Positions 18,908 through 27,582 of a stretch of 64,000 bases of DNA are shown here, one piece after another (position 1 is the stretch's first letter; every line of letters begins with the position of its first letter). The stretch spans positions 558,001-622,000 of the forward strand of contig CBDCQQ010000004.1 of assembly GCA_965220665.1 (NCBI GenBank). The letters run 5' to 3'. This DNA is from JAJDZL01 sp965220665 (GTDB taxonomy: Bacteria > Pseudomonadota > Gammaproteobacteria > Arenicellales > JAJDZL01). The translations under genes and the position numbers were made by a program. A model generated the notes under the pieces. It did no database searches and was not told the DNA's origin. It saw only the letters and a list, made by a program, of their open reading frames with translations.

Positions 18908-18964
18908 ATTTAGTCTCCTGAATCGATTCCTATTCACACGACACAAAATAGAGTCGTCTGACAG

Positions 18965-20011
18965 CTAACCCATTGGATTGGGTGAGCGACGATGCACCTC
19001 GGCAATATCCTTGAGCACTTCTTTGCTCAAGGATATGTCAGCAGCACCAATACAAGCCTTGATCTGATCAACTTTGGTTGCGCCAATAATGACTGATGTC
19101 ATGAATGGCCGGGTTAAACAAAATGCAATCGCCATCTGACAGACATCAAGCCTGTGTTTTTTTGCAACTGCCAGGTACTGATCAATTACAGGTTCGACGT
19201 TAGGTGTAAAACGGCCGCCTAAATCCTTTGAAAAATTTCGTCTGGAACCGGGCGGTGTCTTATCGCCCTGATACTGACCATTTAAAATTCCTGCAGCCAA
19301 CGGTGAGAATGCCAGTAATCCAACATTCTCGTTGGCTGTCAACTCTGCCAGATCAAGGTCGTATTTTCTGTCCAGCAGGTTGTATTCATTCTGAATGCTC
19401 ACTACACGAGGCAAGCTATTTGCTTCAGCAATATCCAGAAACTGTGAGGTCCCCCAACATGACTCATTTGAAAGACCAACTGTCCTGATTTTGCCCTCGT
19501 CAATCAACTTCTGAAAACTCTCCAGCGCTTCGTAGATGTAATTTCGAGTCTCATCGACATTTTGCTTTGACGGATTGAAAGTCCAAGACTGACGGAAGTG
19601 ATAGGAATTACGATTCGGCCAATGAATCTGATATAGATCAATGTAATCAGTTTGAAGCCTCTTTAGTGATGCTTCAACTGCAACTTTGATGGTCTCACGG
19701 TTAACGCCAACACCGTCTCGAATCAAATTCGAACCTCGGCCTGCAATTTTTGTTGCGACGATCACCTTGTCACGGTTATTGCGACTTTTCAGCCATGTAC
19801 CAACAATTTCCTCAGTACGACCGCAGGTTTCAGCAGAGATCGGATTCACCGGATACATTTCCGCTGTATCAATGAAATTTACTCCAAGATTTAAGGCCAG
19901 ATCCATCTGTTCGTGACCTTCAGCCTCAGAATTCTGTGTACCCCATGTCATGCTACCGAGGCAGATTTCACTCACTTTGATTCCTGAATTACCCAACTTG
20001 TTAAACTTCAT
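18965..20011 (-). CDS. Aldo/keto reductase, Tas-like
   Basis: An NADPH-dependent aldo/keto reductase of the Tas subgroup, 348 aa from the ATG at 20011 (a longer frame starting at 20065 adds 18 residues before the conserved MKFNKLGNSGIKVSEICLG). Family signatures are DTAEMYP (catalytic Asp and Tyr), VIVATKIAG (Lys), YQIHWPNR (His) and a C-terminal cofactor segment SVIIGATKVDQI. Physiological substrate unknown; E. coli Tas was linked to tyrosine-auxotroph suppression. It is convergent with acsA and separated from it by about 57 bases. Ribosome site is weak. Confidence 0.9.
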   Translation of the reverse strand: MKFNKLGNSGIKVSEICLGSMTWGTQNSEAEGHEQMDLALNLGVNFIDTAEMYPVNPISAETCGRTEEIVGTWLKSRNNRDKVIVATKIAGRGSNLIRDGVGVNRETIKVAVEASLKRLQTDYIDLYQIHWPNRNSYHFRQSWTFNPSKQNVDETRNYIYEALESFQKLIDEGKIRTVGLSNESCWGTSQFLDIAEANSLPRVVSIQNEYNLLDRKYDLDLAELTANENVGLLAFSPLAAGILNGQYQGDKTPPGSRRNFSKDLGGRFTPNVEPVIDQYLAVAKKHRLDVCQMAIAFCLTRPFMTSVIIGATKVDQIKACIGAADISLSKEVLKDIAEVHRRSPNPMG

Positions 20012-20065
20012 ACGCGTACCATTTTCTCTATTGGTAATTTTGGTGGAGAGTCGGATTCCATGCAA

Positions 20066-20627
20066 GCCGCACTCAAGCAGGTGAATTCCAGCTGAAAATT
20101 AGAACCCGATGAGTTCCCATATTAAACCTGAATTTGAATCGAACTGGTACTGGAATACACCGTGATCGTCAATTCGACGTTCTGCATTCTGTCCAATATC
20201 CACAACTGATATTGAGCATAACGGAATTTGACAAGAACTATGAATCAATCGATGTACGCTTGCACATATTTGTGTGACATATCAAGAATAGTTTCTCTGA
20301 TAATTTGATTGAAGTTACTGTTCACGATATAAATCGAAAGCAGTCATTCATTAGCTATTTGCGCTGACGTTTTTTCTACGGAATGAATGCGAATTGTGTC
20401 AGGGTTACGCTAACCAAGTTAGCCTGAATGTAGTGTTTACTCAAGTTGAATTGCATATTCGTTGTGCACCAGTCAGACACTAGAAATAGAGTGATGAGAA
20501 TAACTGAAACCTTCCGACTGATTCTGTTGATGCCAACTAAGCTGAGTCGACAGTTGATCGGGAATTAGCGAAACGAATTTGTAAAGAACTATCCTGACAA
20601 ACCCGTTACAAGGAGAAATATTCAACG
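20066..20627. other. Intergenic region with no recognisable gene
   Basis: About 560 A+T-rich bases between the divergent aldo/keto reductase and GST genes. No frame gave a recognisable protein, and no strong hairpin was noticed. It must hold both promoters, but none is clear. AAGGAG just before 20628 is the GST ribosome site. Confidence 0.4.
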
Positions 20628-21266
20628 ATGTACAAACTGTTCTACGCTACCAAAAGCGCATCCATGGGTGTGAGAGTCATATTAGAGGAAATTGGTGCAC
20701 CTTATGAGTTAATTCAAACGTCGATTGACATGGATAAACCCCGTCCTTCTGAACAATTGGCAATCAATCCCAACGGATGGGTACCGGTTTTGATTTGGGA
20801 AGGCGGTGCCATGTACGAATGCGCTGCAATAACTGTTTTTTTGTGCGACCGACATGCTGATGCTGGATTGGCACCGACTATTGATGATCCCGCTCGAGCG
20901 CGATATTTACAGACTCTCGTTTATTTTTCTAATTCCGTTCAGAACGCGTTTCAACTGACCTACTACCCAGACCGCTTTGTGGACACGCCAACGGATGAAA
21001 CAAGTGCGCAGCAGCGCGGCATTCGGCGTTTAAGGGAAACCTGGACTGTGATTGACGACCAAATTGGTGATAACCAATGGATACTTGGCAATAGATTCAG
21101 CGCAGCCGATATTTATCTCTTCATGCTAACTACCTGGATGCGACCAGCCAAGGGTCATCCGTCTATTAGTGAATTTTCTAATGTCAAACGAATCGCGGAT
21201 GTTGTTATGAATCGCCCGAGTGTACAGTTTGTCTACGAACCATGGTTTACAAATCCAGAGTATTGA
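20628..21266 (+). CDS. Glutathione S-transferase family protein
   Basis: A 212 aa cytosolic GST. The N-terminal thioredoxin-like half contains FYATKSASMGVRVILEE (activation segment), the cis-Pro site WVPVL and an ECAAI motif in the glutathione gamma-Glu contact region. The all-alpha C-terminal half includes the conserved N-capping box FSAADIYLFML. The start is set by AAGGAG upstream of the ATG at 20628. No linked pathway gene is adjacent, so the substrate cannot be named; it could be detoxification or a degradative lyase/isomerase reaction. Confidence 0.9.
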   Translation: MYKLFYATKSASMGVRVILEEIGAPYELIQTSIDMDKPRPSEQLAINPNGWVPVLIWEGGAMYECAAITVFLCDRHADAGLAPTIDDPARARYLQTLVYFSNSVQNAFQLTYYPDRFVDTPTDETSAQQRGIRRLRETWTVIDDQIGDNQWILGNRFSAADIYLFMLTTWMRPAKGHPSISEFSNVKRIADVVMNRPSVQFVYEPWFTNPEY

Positions 21267-21431
21267 TGTTTGGTCACGACAAATTGTGTCGCAACAGAAA
21301 ATACCGGGTATTGAGTACCAAACAACTGAGCAAATTGTGGCAATTTGGATGAAATCACACAAATAAGCGAGTATTTTTGACAGATATCAAAAAATAACCA
21401 GTGTATTTTAGATACTTGTCCAAATATCTTG

Positions 21432-21446
21432 TATAATTGCAGTATG
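21432..21446 (+). promoter_or_regulatory. Possible leaderless promoter of the DUF4143 ATPase gene
   Basis: A perfect -10 box TATAAT (21432-21437) sits only six bases before the ATG at 21444, so transcription would start at or next to the start codon. No Shine-Dalgarno precedes the ATG. The -35 region is poor (TTAGAT at about 21408). Confidence 0.4.
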
Positions 21447-22595
21447 CGGCGTTATTTGGAACCCTATGTGATTGAAGACCTAAATCGAAAAATGGTTTTT
21501 GTTGGAGGTCCTCGACAGGTTGGAAAAACTACGTTGTCACTTAATGTTGCACCCGATGGGTATCGTTATCTGAACTGGGATGATTTGGAAGATAGAGAAT
21601 TTGTATTGAGAGAGAAATATCCTTTTGAATCATTCGTGATATTTGATGAGATTCATAAGTTTTCGAATTGGCGAAACTACATCAAGGGATTCTATGATAA
21701 GAATTTCAATGAAAAGAAAATCTTAGTTACCGGTAGTGCGAGGCTCGATTACTATCGTCATTCCGGTGATTCGCTGCAGGGTCGTTATCATTATTTTAGA
21801 TTACATCCGTTAACTGTGGACGAACTCGATATTCAGTCACAAGGCGATTTTGAAAGCCTAATGACACTGGGAGGATTCCCTGAACCATTTCTGAACGGGT
21901 CGCAAAGGCAGGCTCGTCGTTGGAAGCGTGAATACCAAAGCAGGATAGTTAATGAAGACATTAGAGACCTTGAATTGACGCAAAAGTTATCGTCTATGGA
22001 GTTGCTACTGTTACGATTACCGGAACTAGTTGGCAGTCCTTTATCGGTCAACGCACTTCGAGAAGATCTGAACTGTGCTCACAAGACAGTCTCCAATTGG
22101 CTAGATATTTTTGAACGACTTTACTTGATCTACCGACTTTCACCACTAGGCTCCCCAAAGATCAAAGCTGTAAAAAAAGAACAGAAGCACTATCACTACA
22201 ACTGGGCAGATGTGGAGGATGAAGGAGCGCGATTCGAAAATCTGGTCGCAAGTCACATTCTAAAGTGGGTTCACTTTCTTCAGGACTGGCAGGGCCGCGA
22301 TGTTGACTTGGTTTATTTTCGGGACATTGATGGACGGGAAGTAGACTTGGTAATTACGGAGAACAAACAACCTATTTGTGCGATCGAATGTAAACTTCGC
22401 TTCAGAGGTATCTCTAAGAATCTGAAGTACTTCAAGTCAAAATTTCCTGAATGCGATGCAGTTCAAGTCCATAATTTTGATTTTCAGGAATTCATTTCAA
22501 AAGATGGAATTCGTGTAGTCAAATGGAAGAAACTGCTATTGGAATATGGGAATCATATTGTCTTGCCCGCTAACAATCGGTCACGAACAATGTGA
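21444..22595 (+). CDS. AAA ATPase of the DUF4143 family (copy 1)
   Basis: A 383 aa P-loop ATPase. Residues 1 to about 170 are the AAA_14 module: GGPRQVGKTT (21-30) is Walker A and FVIFDEIHKF is Walker B; TGSAR follows. The middle part has a winged-helix-like NCAHKTVSNWLDIFERLYLI. The C-terminal DUF4143 region has REVDLVITENKQPICAIECK, a D...ExK pattern resembling PD-(D/E)XK nucleases. ATG at 21444 is preferred over an in-frame TTG at 21429. Function in bacteria is not settled; these genes are abundant, mobile and often lineage-specific. Two relatives occur in this window at 24596 and 40757, both more similar to each other than to this one. Confidence 0.88.
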   Translation: MRRYLEPYVIEDLNRKMVFVGGPRQVGKTTLSLNVAPDGYRYLNWDDLEDREFVLREKYPFESFVIFDEIHKFSNWRNYIKGFYDKNFNEKKILVTGSARLDYYRHSGDSLQGRYHYFRLHPLTVDELDIQSQGDFESLMTLGGFPEPFLNGSQRQARRWKREYQSRIVNEDIRDLELTQKLSSMELLLLRLPELVGSPLSVNALREDLNCAHKTVSNWLDIFERLYLIYRLSPLGSPKIKAVKKEQKHYHYNWADVEDEGARFENLVASHILKWVHFLQDWQGRDVDLVYFRDIDGREVDLVITENKQPICAIECKLRFRGISKNLKYFKSKFPECDAVQVHNFDFQEFISKDGIRVVKWKKLLLEYGNHIVLPANNRSRTM

Positions 22596-22667
22596 GGATG
22601 TAGTTCATCCAATTATGAAGGAAAAGATTGGAAGACGATCGGAATAGACACCTCGGCAACGCACCGG

Positions 22668-22754
22668 GTTGGGGTTAGCGAGTAAACGCTGTATCGTTGG
22701 TGTGATGATTTCATCAGCGGCGGACAAGGAGTGCTCAATGGCAAGGATTATTAG
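22668..22754 (+). pseudogene. Transposase OrfA-like helix-turn-helix relic
   Basis: The plus strand reads VGVSE-stop-TLYRWCDDFISGGQGVLNG, matching the HTH of IS3-type OrfA proteins (GVSEQTLYRWRDEFI..G). An in-frame TAA replaces one codon and the frame ends after about 29 codons. Only this fragment is recognisable. It lies between the DUF4143 ATPase and the hsdS relic, marking a former insertion at the edge of the R-M island. Confidence 0.5.
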
Positions 22755-22937
22755 GCTGGTTTGTACACTATTATGCAGATCTTGAGTGTGACTCTGTTTG
22801 AGATAATTCAACTAACTCAATTATTTGCAGAACCGCTCTACAGACCAGCCAATTTGGAGTATTCTAAACAATTGACTTTATTCGATTAAACGTTGGGACA
22901 TCTAGTGATATTGTTCGATAACACTGTTGCTCCACTC

Positions 22938-23069
22938 TCGGCACGTCTTGCAGCTAGTGCAAAAAAGAGCCATGTACTAGAGCAAACCCAGGACCTCCTC
23001 CTTCCGAAACTCATGACCGATGAGTCCCGCTTTTCCGAAGCCGAGATGGCGGTGGGAGGCGTGGCGTGA
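22938..23069 (+). pseudogene. HsdS C-terminal relic (second type I R-M island)
   Basis: In frame to a TGA at 23067-23069 the sequence reads ARLAASAKKSHVLEQTQDLL then LPKLMTDESRFSEAEMAVGG. This is the C-terminal helix and tail of a type I specificity subunit (usual pattern ..L.QTRDLLLPKLMSGE.RV..AE). Only about the last 44 residues are recognisable and the preceding sequence is unrelated. Its stop overlaps the rhuM GTG (GTGA), preserving the original operon junction. Base composition is clearly more G+C-rich than the sequence to the left. Confidence 0.75.
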
Positions 23070-24055
23070 AATCCCCCGGCGGCGAAGTCATCGTGTACGA
23101 GTCCGGAGATGGTGAGGCGCGCGTGGACGTGCGCTTCGAAGGGGAAACGGTCTGGCTGACGCAGCGTCAAATGGCGGAGGTGTTTCAATCCACGCCACAA
23201 AACATCGTGATGCATCTGCGAAATGTCTTCTCCAGCAAGGAATTGGACGCCGAGTCAACTAGTAAGGATTTCTTAATAGTTCAATCGGAGGGCCAACGAA
23301 CGGTCCGACGCGAGGTCAGGCACTACAACCTAGACGCAATCATTTCCGTCGGCTACCGGCTCCACTCGAAGCGAGCCGTGCGTTTTCGCCAGTGGGCCAC
23401 CCGCACCTTGCGCGAGCACCTTGTCAGCGGCTACACGATGAACGAACGGCGGCTTGCAGAACGGGGCCTCGATGAGGCGCATCAAACCTTGAAATTGCTC
23501 GCCAGAACGCTCAGGAACCAAGCGCTTGTGGACGAAACCGGCCAGTCCGTGCTGGACCTGATCACAAAGTACGCTGACACATGGCGCCTGCTACTCGAAT
23601 ACGACGAGGACCGCCTCAAGACGCCGTCTAAAGCGAAGTCCACCTCCAGCGTCCTTAGTCTCGACACTGCCGTCACCGCAATCGACGCTTTCAAGTGCGA
23701 ACTTGCGGCGAAGGGCGAAGCCACAGCGTTGTTCGGCAACCGACGCAGCGATGCCCTGGAGGCCATTCTCGGTAACGTGGAGCAAACCATGTTCGACGAA
23801 CCCCTTTACCGCAGCAGTGAAGAGAAGGCCGCCAACCTGATCTATTTTCTGGTCAAGGACCACCCTTTCACCGACGGCAACAAACGCATCGGTGCCCTGT
23901 TGTTCCTGCTCTATCTGACACAGGAGGGAATATCGCACCGGCTCGACCCCCGGGGACTAACCGCACTCACTTTGTTGATTGCCGAAAGCGCTCCGTCGCA
24001 CAAGGACCTTATGATTCGCCTCATCGTCAATCTTCTGGTCGAATCCAACGAATGA
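23066..24055 (+). CDS. rhuM: RhuM-family protein with C-terminal Fic/Doc-like domain
   Basis: A 329 aa protein. The N-terminal half is the RhuM (virulence RhuM, DUF-type DNA-binding) module: VWLTQRQMAEVFQSTPQNI and VRHYNLDAIISVGYRLHSKR. The C-terminal half carries a Doc/Fic-like motif HPFTDGNKRIG (266-276), a variant of HPFx(D/E)GNxR, suggesting nucleotidyl- or phosphotransfer. The start is GTG at 23066, overlapping the hsdS-relic stop by four bases; its own stop overlaps the ATG of the hsdR relic by four. RhuM genes commonly sit between hsdS and hsdR in type I loci. Here the flanking subunits are gone but this frame is intact over 330 codons, which suggests selection or recent decay. Confidence 0.88.
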   Translation: MKSPGGEVIVYESGDGEARVDVRFEGETVWLTQRQMAEVFQSTPQNIVMHLRNVFSSKELDAESTSKDFLIVQSEGQRTVRREVRHYNLDAIISVGYRLHSKRAVRFRQWATRTLREHLVSGYTMNERRLAERGLDEAHQTLKLLARTLRNQALVDETGQSVLDLITKYADTWRLLLEYDEDRLKTPSKAKSTSSVLSLDTAVTAIDAFKCELAAKGEATALFGNRRSDALEAILGNVEQTMFDEPLYRSSEEKAANLIYFLVKDHPFTDGNKRIGALLFLLYLTQEGISHRLDPRGLTALTLLIAESAPSHKDLMIRLIVNLLVESNE

Positions 24056-24153
24056 ACCGTTTTGCGAAATCTATCTTCAAGGAAGCCGCTCTCCAGTGGC
24101 TTGCCGAAGTTGGCTATACCGCGCCTCACGAACCGGATATCGACCCGGTGTAG
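24052..24153 (+). pseudogene. HsdR N-terminal relic (second type I R-M island)
   Basis: An ATG overlapping the rhuM stop opens 33 codons: FAKSIFKEAALQWLAEVGYT and EPDIDPV, then TAG. This is the start of an HsdR subunit and aligns with the intact HsdR in this window (FESEVEEATLEWLKEIGW ... GPNIVPD). Everything after is missing, so the remaining ~1000 residues were deleted. With the hsdS tail it brackets rhuM exactly as in an intact hsdS-rhuM-hsdR operon. Confidence 0.78.
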
Positions 24154-24227
24154 GTAACGGTTCAATTTCCTCAAATATAACGGTTGGTGTCGATACCGGA
24201 TTGAAATACCCCACTTGTTAGCAAAAG

Positions 24228-24265
24228 TTTCGTGTTCCCGAAAGTTTACTCTCGGGAACACGAAA
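24228..24265. repeat. Perfect 14-base inverted repeat
   Basis: TTTCGTGTTCCCGA (24228-24241) and its exact reverse complement TCGGGAACACGAAA (24252-24265) enclose a 10-base loop. There is no T-run on either side, so a classical terminator is unlikely. It lies 75 bases past the break in the hsdR relic, and could be a recombination scar, an element end or a protein-binding site. Confidence 0.8.
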
Positions 24266-24359
24266 ATCGAAAGATTGCCCTATAGTTTCGGATTTTTGGA
24301 GGTCTGAAACGAGAGCGTATACATGATAACAGTGAGGGATTTTTAATGTTCCATAATCC

Positions 24360-24442
24360 CATAATCTCAAGGTACAGGGGCTGACGATCAGCGAAAACGC
24401 AAGACAACTCGAACTAGATCGCAAAACCGTTGAAAATTATTT
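24360..24442 (+). pseudogene. HTH relic, IS21 IstA-like N-terminus (tentative)
   Basis: One frame reads HNLKVQGLTISENARQL then ELDRKTVENYL, closely following the N-terminal helix-turn-helix of IS21-type IstA transposases (..QGLSIREIARRLGISRKTVRKYL). A DUF4143 winged helix could give a similar pattern. No further transposase sequence follows. A separate IstA-like fragment occurs at 43852-44007. Confidence 0.45.
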
Positions 24443-24595
24443 GATGAGCGACCTCGGTGCGGTTGAACACCAATTTGGTGTGGGCAAAGGTGCGAATCAA
24501 TTTCTCTGGTGGTATCAATTGAAAGACAAATTAAACTCATTGGTGCTTCAGTACGCCTTGTTGGCTTCGTTTGACCTATTATCGACGTAATTAAT

Positions 24596-25846
24596 CTACT
24601 GCCAAAGCGATGCTAACGGTACAGCATACAACTGATCGCCGAATTGTGCGGTATTCTTTCCTAAATGGAGGACAATTCCACATTTGAATTTTTCTTTTAT
24701 GTCACTCTTCAGCACTTCCAGATTCCTGAAGTTTTTCGAAGAAATCTTGCTAGTAGACTTCACTTCAATACCAACAATTTCACCTTCCTGAGATTCGAGT
24801 ACGAAATCGACTTCCTGTTGCGAACTTGTCCGGTAGTGATACAAACGATTGCGCACTGTCGCGAAAGTTCCCTGTTTGGCCAGTTCAACAGCAACAAAAT
24901 TTTCAATTATCTTTCCAACCTGTGTTCGATCAATTGACTGAAGAATATTCGGGCGGTAGTGCAGCAAATGCAGCAACAAATTGAGATCGCTCAAATAGAC
25001 TTTCGGTGTTTTTGCAAGTCGTTTGCCAAGATTATGCATCCAAGCCGGCACCGAAAGCGTTAAGAAAAGACTTTCCAACAAAATACGATACTTCTTGACA
25101 GTTATATGATTCAAACCCAAGTCCCGTGCTAGGTAGGATTCGTTTAACAACCCGCCAGTCCGCGTTGCCAATAGACTCAGCATATTTGGCAAACTCGCTA
25201 ATTTTTGTACTTCCAGCAAAGTATGAACATCTCGCAAGAGAACAGTTTGAAGATAACTGTTACACCACTCATGTCGTAATCCATTGTCTCTAATCATTAG
25301 GAGTTCTGGAAATGTAGCGTCCGTTAGGATTTGTTCCAAGTCAAACTCGAATTTATTGGTAAATTGAACATTACTGGCAAAGACTTTATCAATGAAATTC
25401 ACCTCTCGCTGATTATCCAGTTCGAGCGCTGACAGAGGCAAAAGCGTATGCATAGACATTCTTCCTGCAAGCGCATCGGTAAGTTGGGGCAATGCCATCA
25501 CGTTTGCGGAACCCGTAAGCAGGAACTTTCCGCGCCCTCCGTTTTGGGATTGACGAATTTCATCGACGACGATTTTTAACGGTCTGAATATCTCAGGCAT
25601 TAACTGGACTTCGTCCAACACCACATTTCCTTTAATACTTCGCAGAAATACTTCGGGGTCATGCTGTGCGGCCGACCGAACTTGTAAGTCGTCAAATGTG
25701 ATGTAATCCGCTTTGTGGCGATCTTCCGAAATTCGCTTAACCAAAGTTGTTTTTCCAGATTGACGCGGTCCGGCAATATAGACAACTGGAAATGCTGATA
25801 GTGAATCAACAATTCTGTCTTCAATTGAGCGATCAATATATTGCAT
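24596..25846 (-). CDS. AAA ATPase of the DUF4143 family (copy 2)
   Basis: A 416 aa P-loop ATPase: Walker A GPRQSGKTT (26-34), Walker B VVLDEVQLMPE, sensor LLTGSANVM, then DALAGRMSMHTLLPLSALEL. A winged helix follows (YLARDLGLNHITVKKYRILL) and the C-terminal DUF4143 region has QEVDFVLESQEGEIVGIEVK, a D...ExK nuclease-like pattern. It is close in layout to copy 3 at 40757 and less so to copy 1. A perfect 16-base inverted repeat lies directly against the start codon, suggesting autoregulation. Cellular role unknown; it may act in defence, toxin-antitoxin-like control or mobile element maintenance. Confidence 0.9.
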   Translation of the reverse strand: MQYIDRSIEDRIVDSLSAFPVVYIAGPRQSGKTTLVKRISEDRHKADYITFDDLQVRSAAQHDPEVFLRSIKGNVVLDEVQLMPEIFRPLKIVVDEIRQSQNGGRGKFLLTGSANVMALPQLTDALAGRMSMHTLLPLSALELDNQREVNFIDKVFASNVQFTNKFEFDLEQILTDATFPELLMIRDNGLRHEWCNSYLQTVLLRDVHTLLEVQKLASLPNMLSLLATRTGGLLNESYLARDLGLNHITVKKYRILLESLFLTLSVPAWMHNLGKRLAKTPKVYLSDLNLLLHLLHYRPNILQSIDRTQVGKIIENFVAVELAKQGTFATVRNRLYHYRTSSQQEVDFVLESQEGEIVGIEVKSTSKISSKNFRNLEVLKSDIKEKFKCGIVLHLGKNTAQFGDQLYAVPLASLWQ

Positions 25847-25890
25847 AATATAAGATATTCTTTGGTATTAATATAAGAATATCTTATATT
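25847..25890. promoter_or_regulatory. Palindromic operator upstream of DUF4143 copy 2
   Basis: AATATAAGATATTCTT (25847-25862) and its exact reverse complement AAGAATATCTTATATT (25875-25890) flank 12 bases. The left arm begins at the base next to the start codon of the minus-strand ATPase gene, so a bound protein would block transcription or translation start. The A+T-rich arms also contain -10-like sequences. Confidence 0.7.
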
Positions 25891-26367
25891 TTAATAGAAA
25901 TATTATTAGATTGATTGATGTTTTCTTCGATCGTTGTAAAGTGTACTGACGCTGGATGCCTAAAGGGACAATCGGGTACTCACAAGCGACATGTAACCTA
26001 TTAACTCACCCGATTGATGGGGTAAGTTAAATGGAGTCTTGATTGGTGATGATATTATTCGAACAGGAGTAACATTTGTGCAGCGTTGTCATTCAGGACG
26101 ATCTGAATGGTTGCGGGCAAATTGGAACCCTGGTGATAATCGACTGCGCATAGCTTGATATTCGGCAGTAAGCATCGGCTAATTTAGTCACATTTTAGGA
26201 ATACAATTCCGATGCGCTAGTGCTGATAGGTTGGAGAATTTGTTCAAACTCTATCAGAGTCTTGCTTTGCGCGTCAGTTGAAATTCTCGTGGTCTTTTGT
26301 TTTACACGCAGTTATCTAACTCACTATCAGTTAGTTATGTGCAATAGTTAAGCTATGTTACTCAATC
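25891..26367. other. Intergenic region with two small inverted repeats
   Basis: About 480 bases with no recognisable gene. TTAACTCACCC ... GGGGTAAGTTAA (26001-26030) forms an 11-base imperfect hairpin without a T-run. CTAACT-7-AGTTAG (26316-26334) lies some 34 bases before the aminotransferase start and could be an operator. No other structure seen. Confidence 0.4.
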
Positions 26368-27582
26368 GTGCGCGAAGTACTTGACGAAATTAAATCTGAA
26401 TTGGTACAACCGTTGAAAACTGTCTCTTATCGAATCGACGCCGTTCAAACTCCGATCATTCCTGTTGTTGCTGACCTCATTCTTGCTAATCCAGGCGCCA
26501 TTTCTCTGGGTCAGGGTGTCGTCCATTATCTGCCGCCCACTGAAATTGCAAATGGGGTCGCCCGATTTAGTAATGACCAGTCTCATCATTACGAAGCAGT
26601 TGAAGGTATTCCAGAACTCAGGCAGTTGATTTCACAGAAACTGAAACAGGAAAATAGTATTGAAACCGACTGTTACGATGTTGTCATAAGCGCTGGTGGA
26701 AATATGGGTTTTCTGAACGCGATCCTCGCCATCTGCGATCCTGGTGATGAAGTCATACTGCTGAGTCCATGGTATTTCAATCATGAAATGGCCATTGGAA
26801 TTGCCAACTGTGTTGCAGTGTCTGTTGATACCGACGCTTCATTTCAGCCCGATTTACAAGCAATTGAGAAGGCTATATCACCAAGAACCCGGGCCGTTGT
26901 TTCTGTATCGCCGAACAATCCCACTGGCGCAGTTTACTCTAAAGAGCATTTAACTCAGATTAATCAAATTTGTGCAGACCACCACATTTATCACATCAAT
27001 GATGAAGCCTACGAATACTTTTGCTACGATGGAATTGAGCACTTTTCGCCAGCCGCACTCGAAAATGCATTCGACCATACGATTTCGCTCTACTCTACTA
27101 GCAAGAGTTTTGCGTTGGCCAACTGGCGAATCGGCTACATGCTAATCCCGAAATATCTTTTCAAACCAGTCAGAAAAATTCAGGACACAAACGTGATATG
27201 TCCGCCAGTCATCAGCCAATTCGCAGCAGTTGAATGCCTGAAACTGGGACGCGATTTCTGCCTGGAAAAACGCCGCGGGATTGAGATCGCTCGCGAACAC
27301 TTCATACATCAACTTAAAACCCTGCCAACCATCAGCTATCCAGAACTTGCTGGTGCCTTTTATGCCTTCCTACAGCTGCCAGATTTGGGTATGGAAGATA
27401 TGGATATCGTCAAGTACCTGATTCAGAAACACCGGGTTGCGGTCATTCCCGGTATGGCATTTGGTATATCGGATCGCCAATGTCTGCGCGTCTCATACGG
27501 CGCGCTGGAACCTGACAAGGCTGTTGAAGGAATTGATCGACTGATCGAAGGACTAAGAGAGCTTTTGGCTAACCACCCTTGA
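26368..27582 (+). CDS. PLP-dependent class I/II aminotransferase
   Basis: A 404 aa fold-type I aminotransferase. It has an N-terminal substrate segment PGAISLGQGVVHYLPP, a cofactor-binding block SPNNPTGAVY, the aspartate that pairs with the pyridine ring in INDEAYEYF, and the Schiff-base lysine in YSTSKSFALANWRIG. The Arg that binds the substrate carboxylate is in CLRVSYGAL. The start is GTG at 26368; no ATG is available nearby in frame. The amino-acid substrate cannot be named. The stop overlaps the convergent MoaD-like gene by 14 bases. It faces the AOR/aromatic operon but is transcribed toward it, so a link is only suggestive. Confidence 0.9.
   Translation: MREVLDEIKSELVQPLKTVSYRIDAVQTPIIPVVADLILANPGAISLGQGVVHYLPPTEIANGVARFSNDQSHHYEAVEGIPELRQLISQKLKQENSIETDCYDVVISAGGNMGFLNAILAICDPGDEVILLSPWYFNHEMAIGIANCVAVSVDTDASFQPDLQAIEKAISPRTRAVVSVSPNNPTGAVYSKEHLTQINQICADHHIYHINDEAYEYFCYDGIEHFSPAALENAFDHTISLYSTSKSFALANWRIGYMLIPKYLFKPVRKIQDTNVICPPVISQFAAVECLKLGRDFCLEKRRGIEIAREHFIHQLKTLPTISYPELAGAFYAFLQLPDLGMEDMDIVKYLIQKHRVAVIPGMAFGISDRQCLRVSYGALEPDKAVEGIDRLIEGLRELLANHP

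Larger units (their letters stand above)
24154..24595. other. Relic interval behind the R-M island
   Basis: About 440 bases without an intact gene. It contains a perfect 14-base inverted repeat (24228-24265) and an HTH relic (24360-24442), listed separately. Other frames gave nothing recognisable. Confidence 0.45.
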
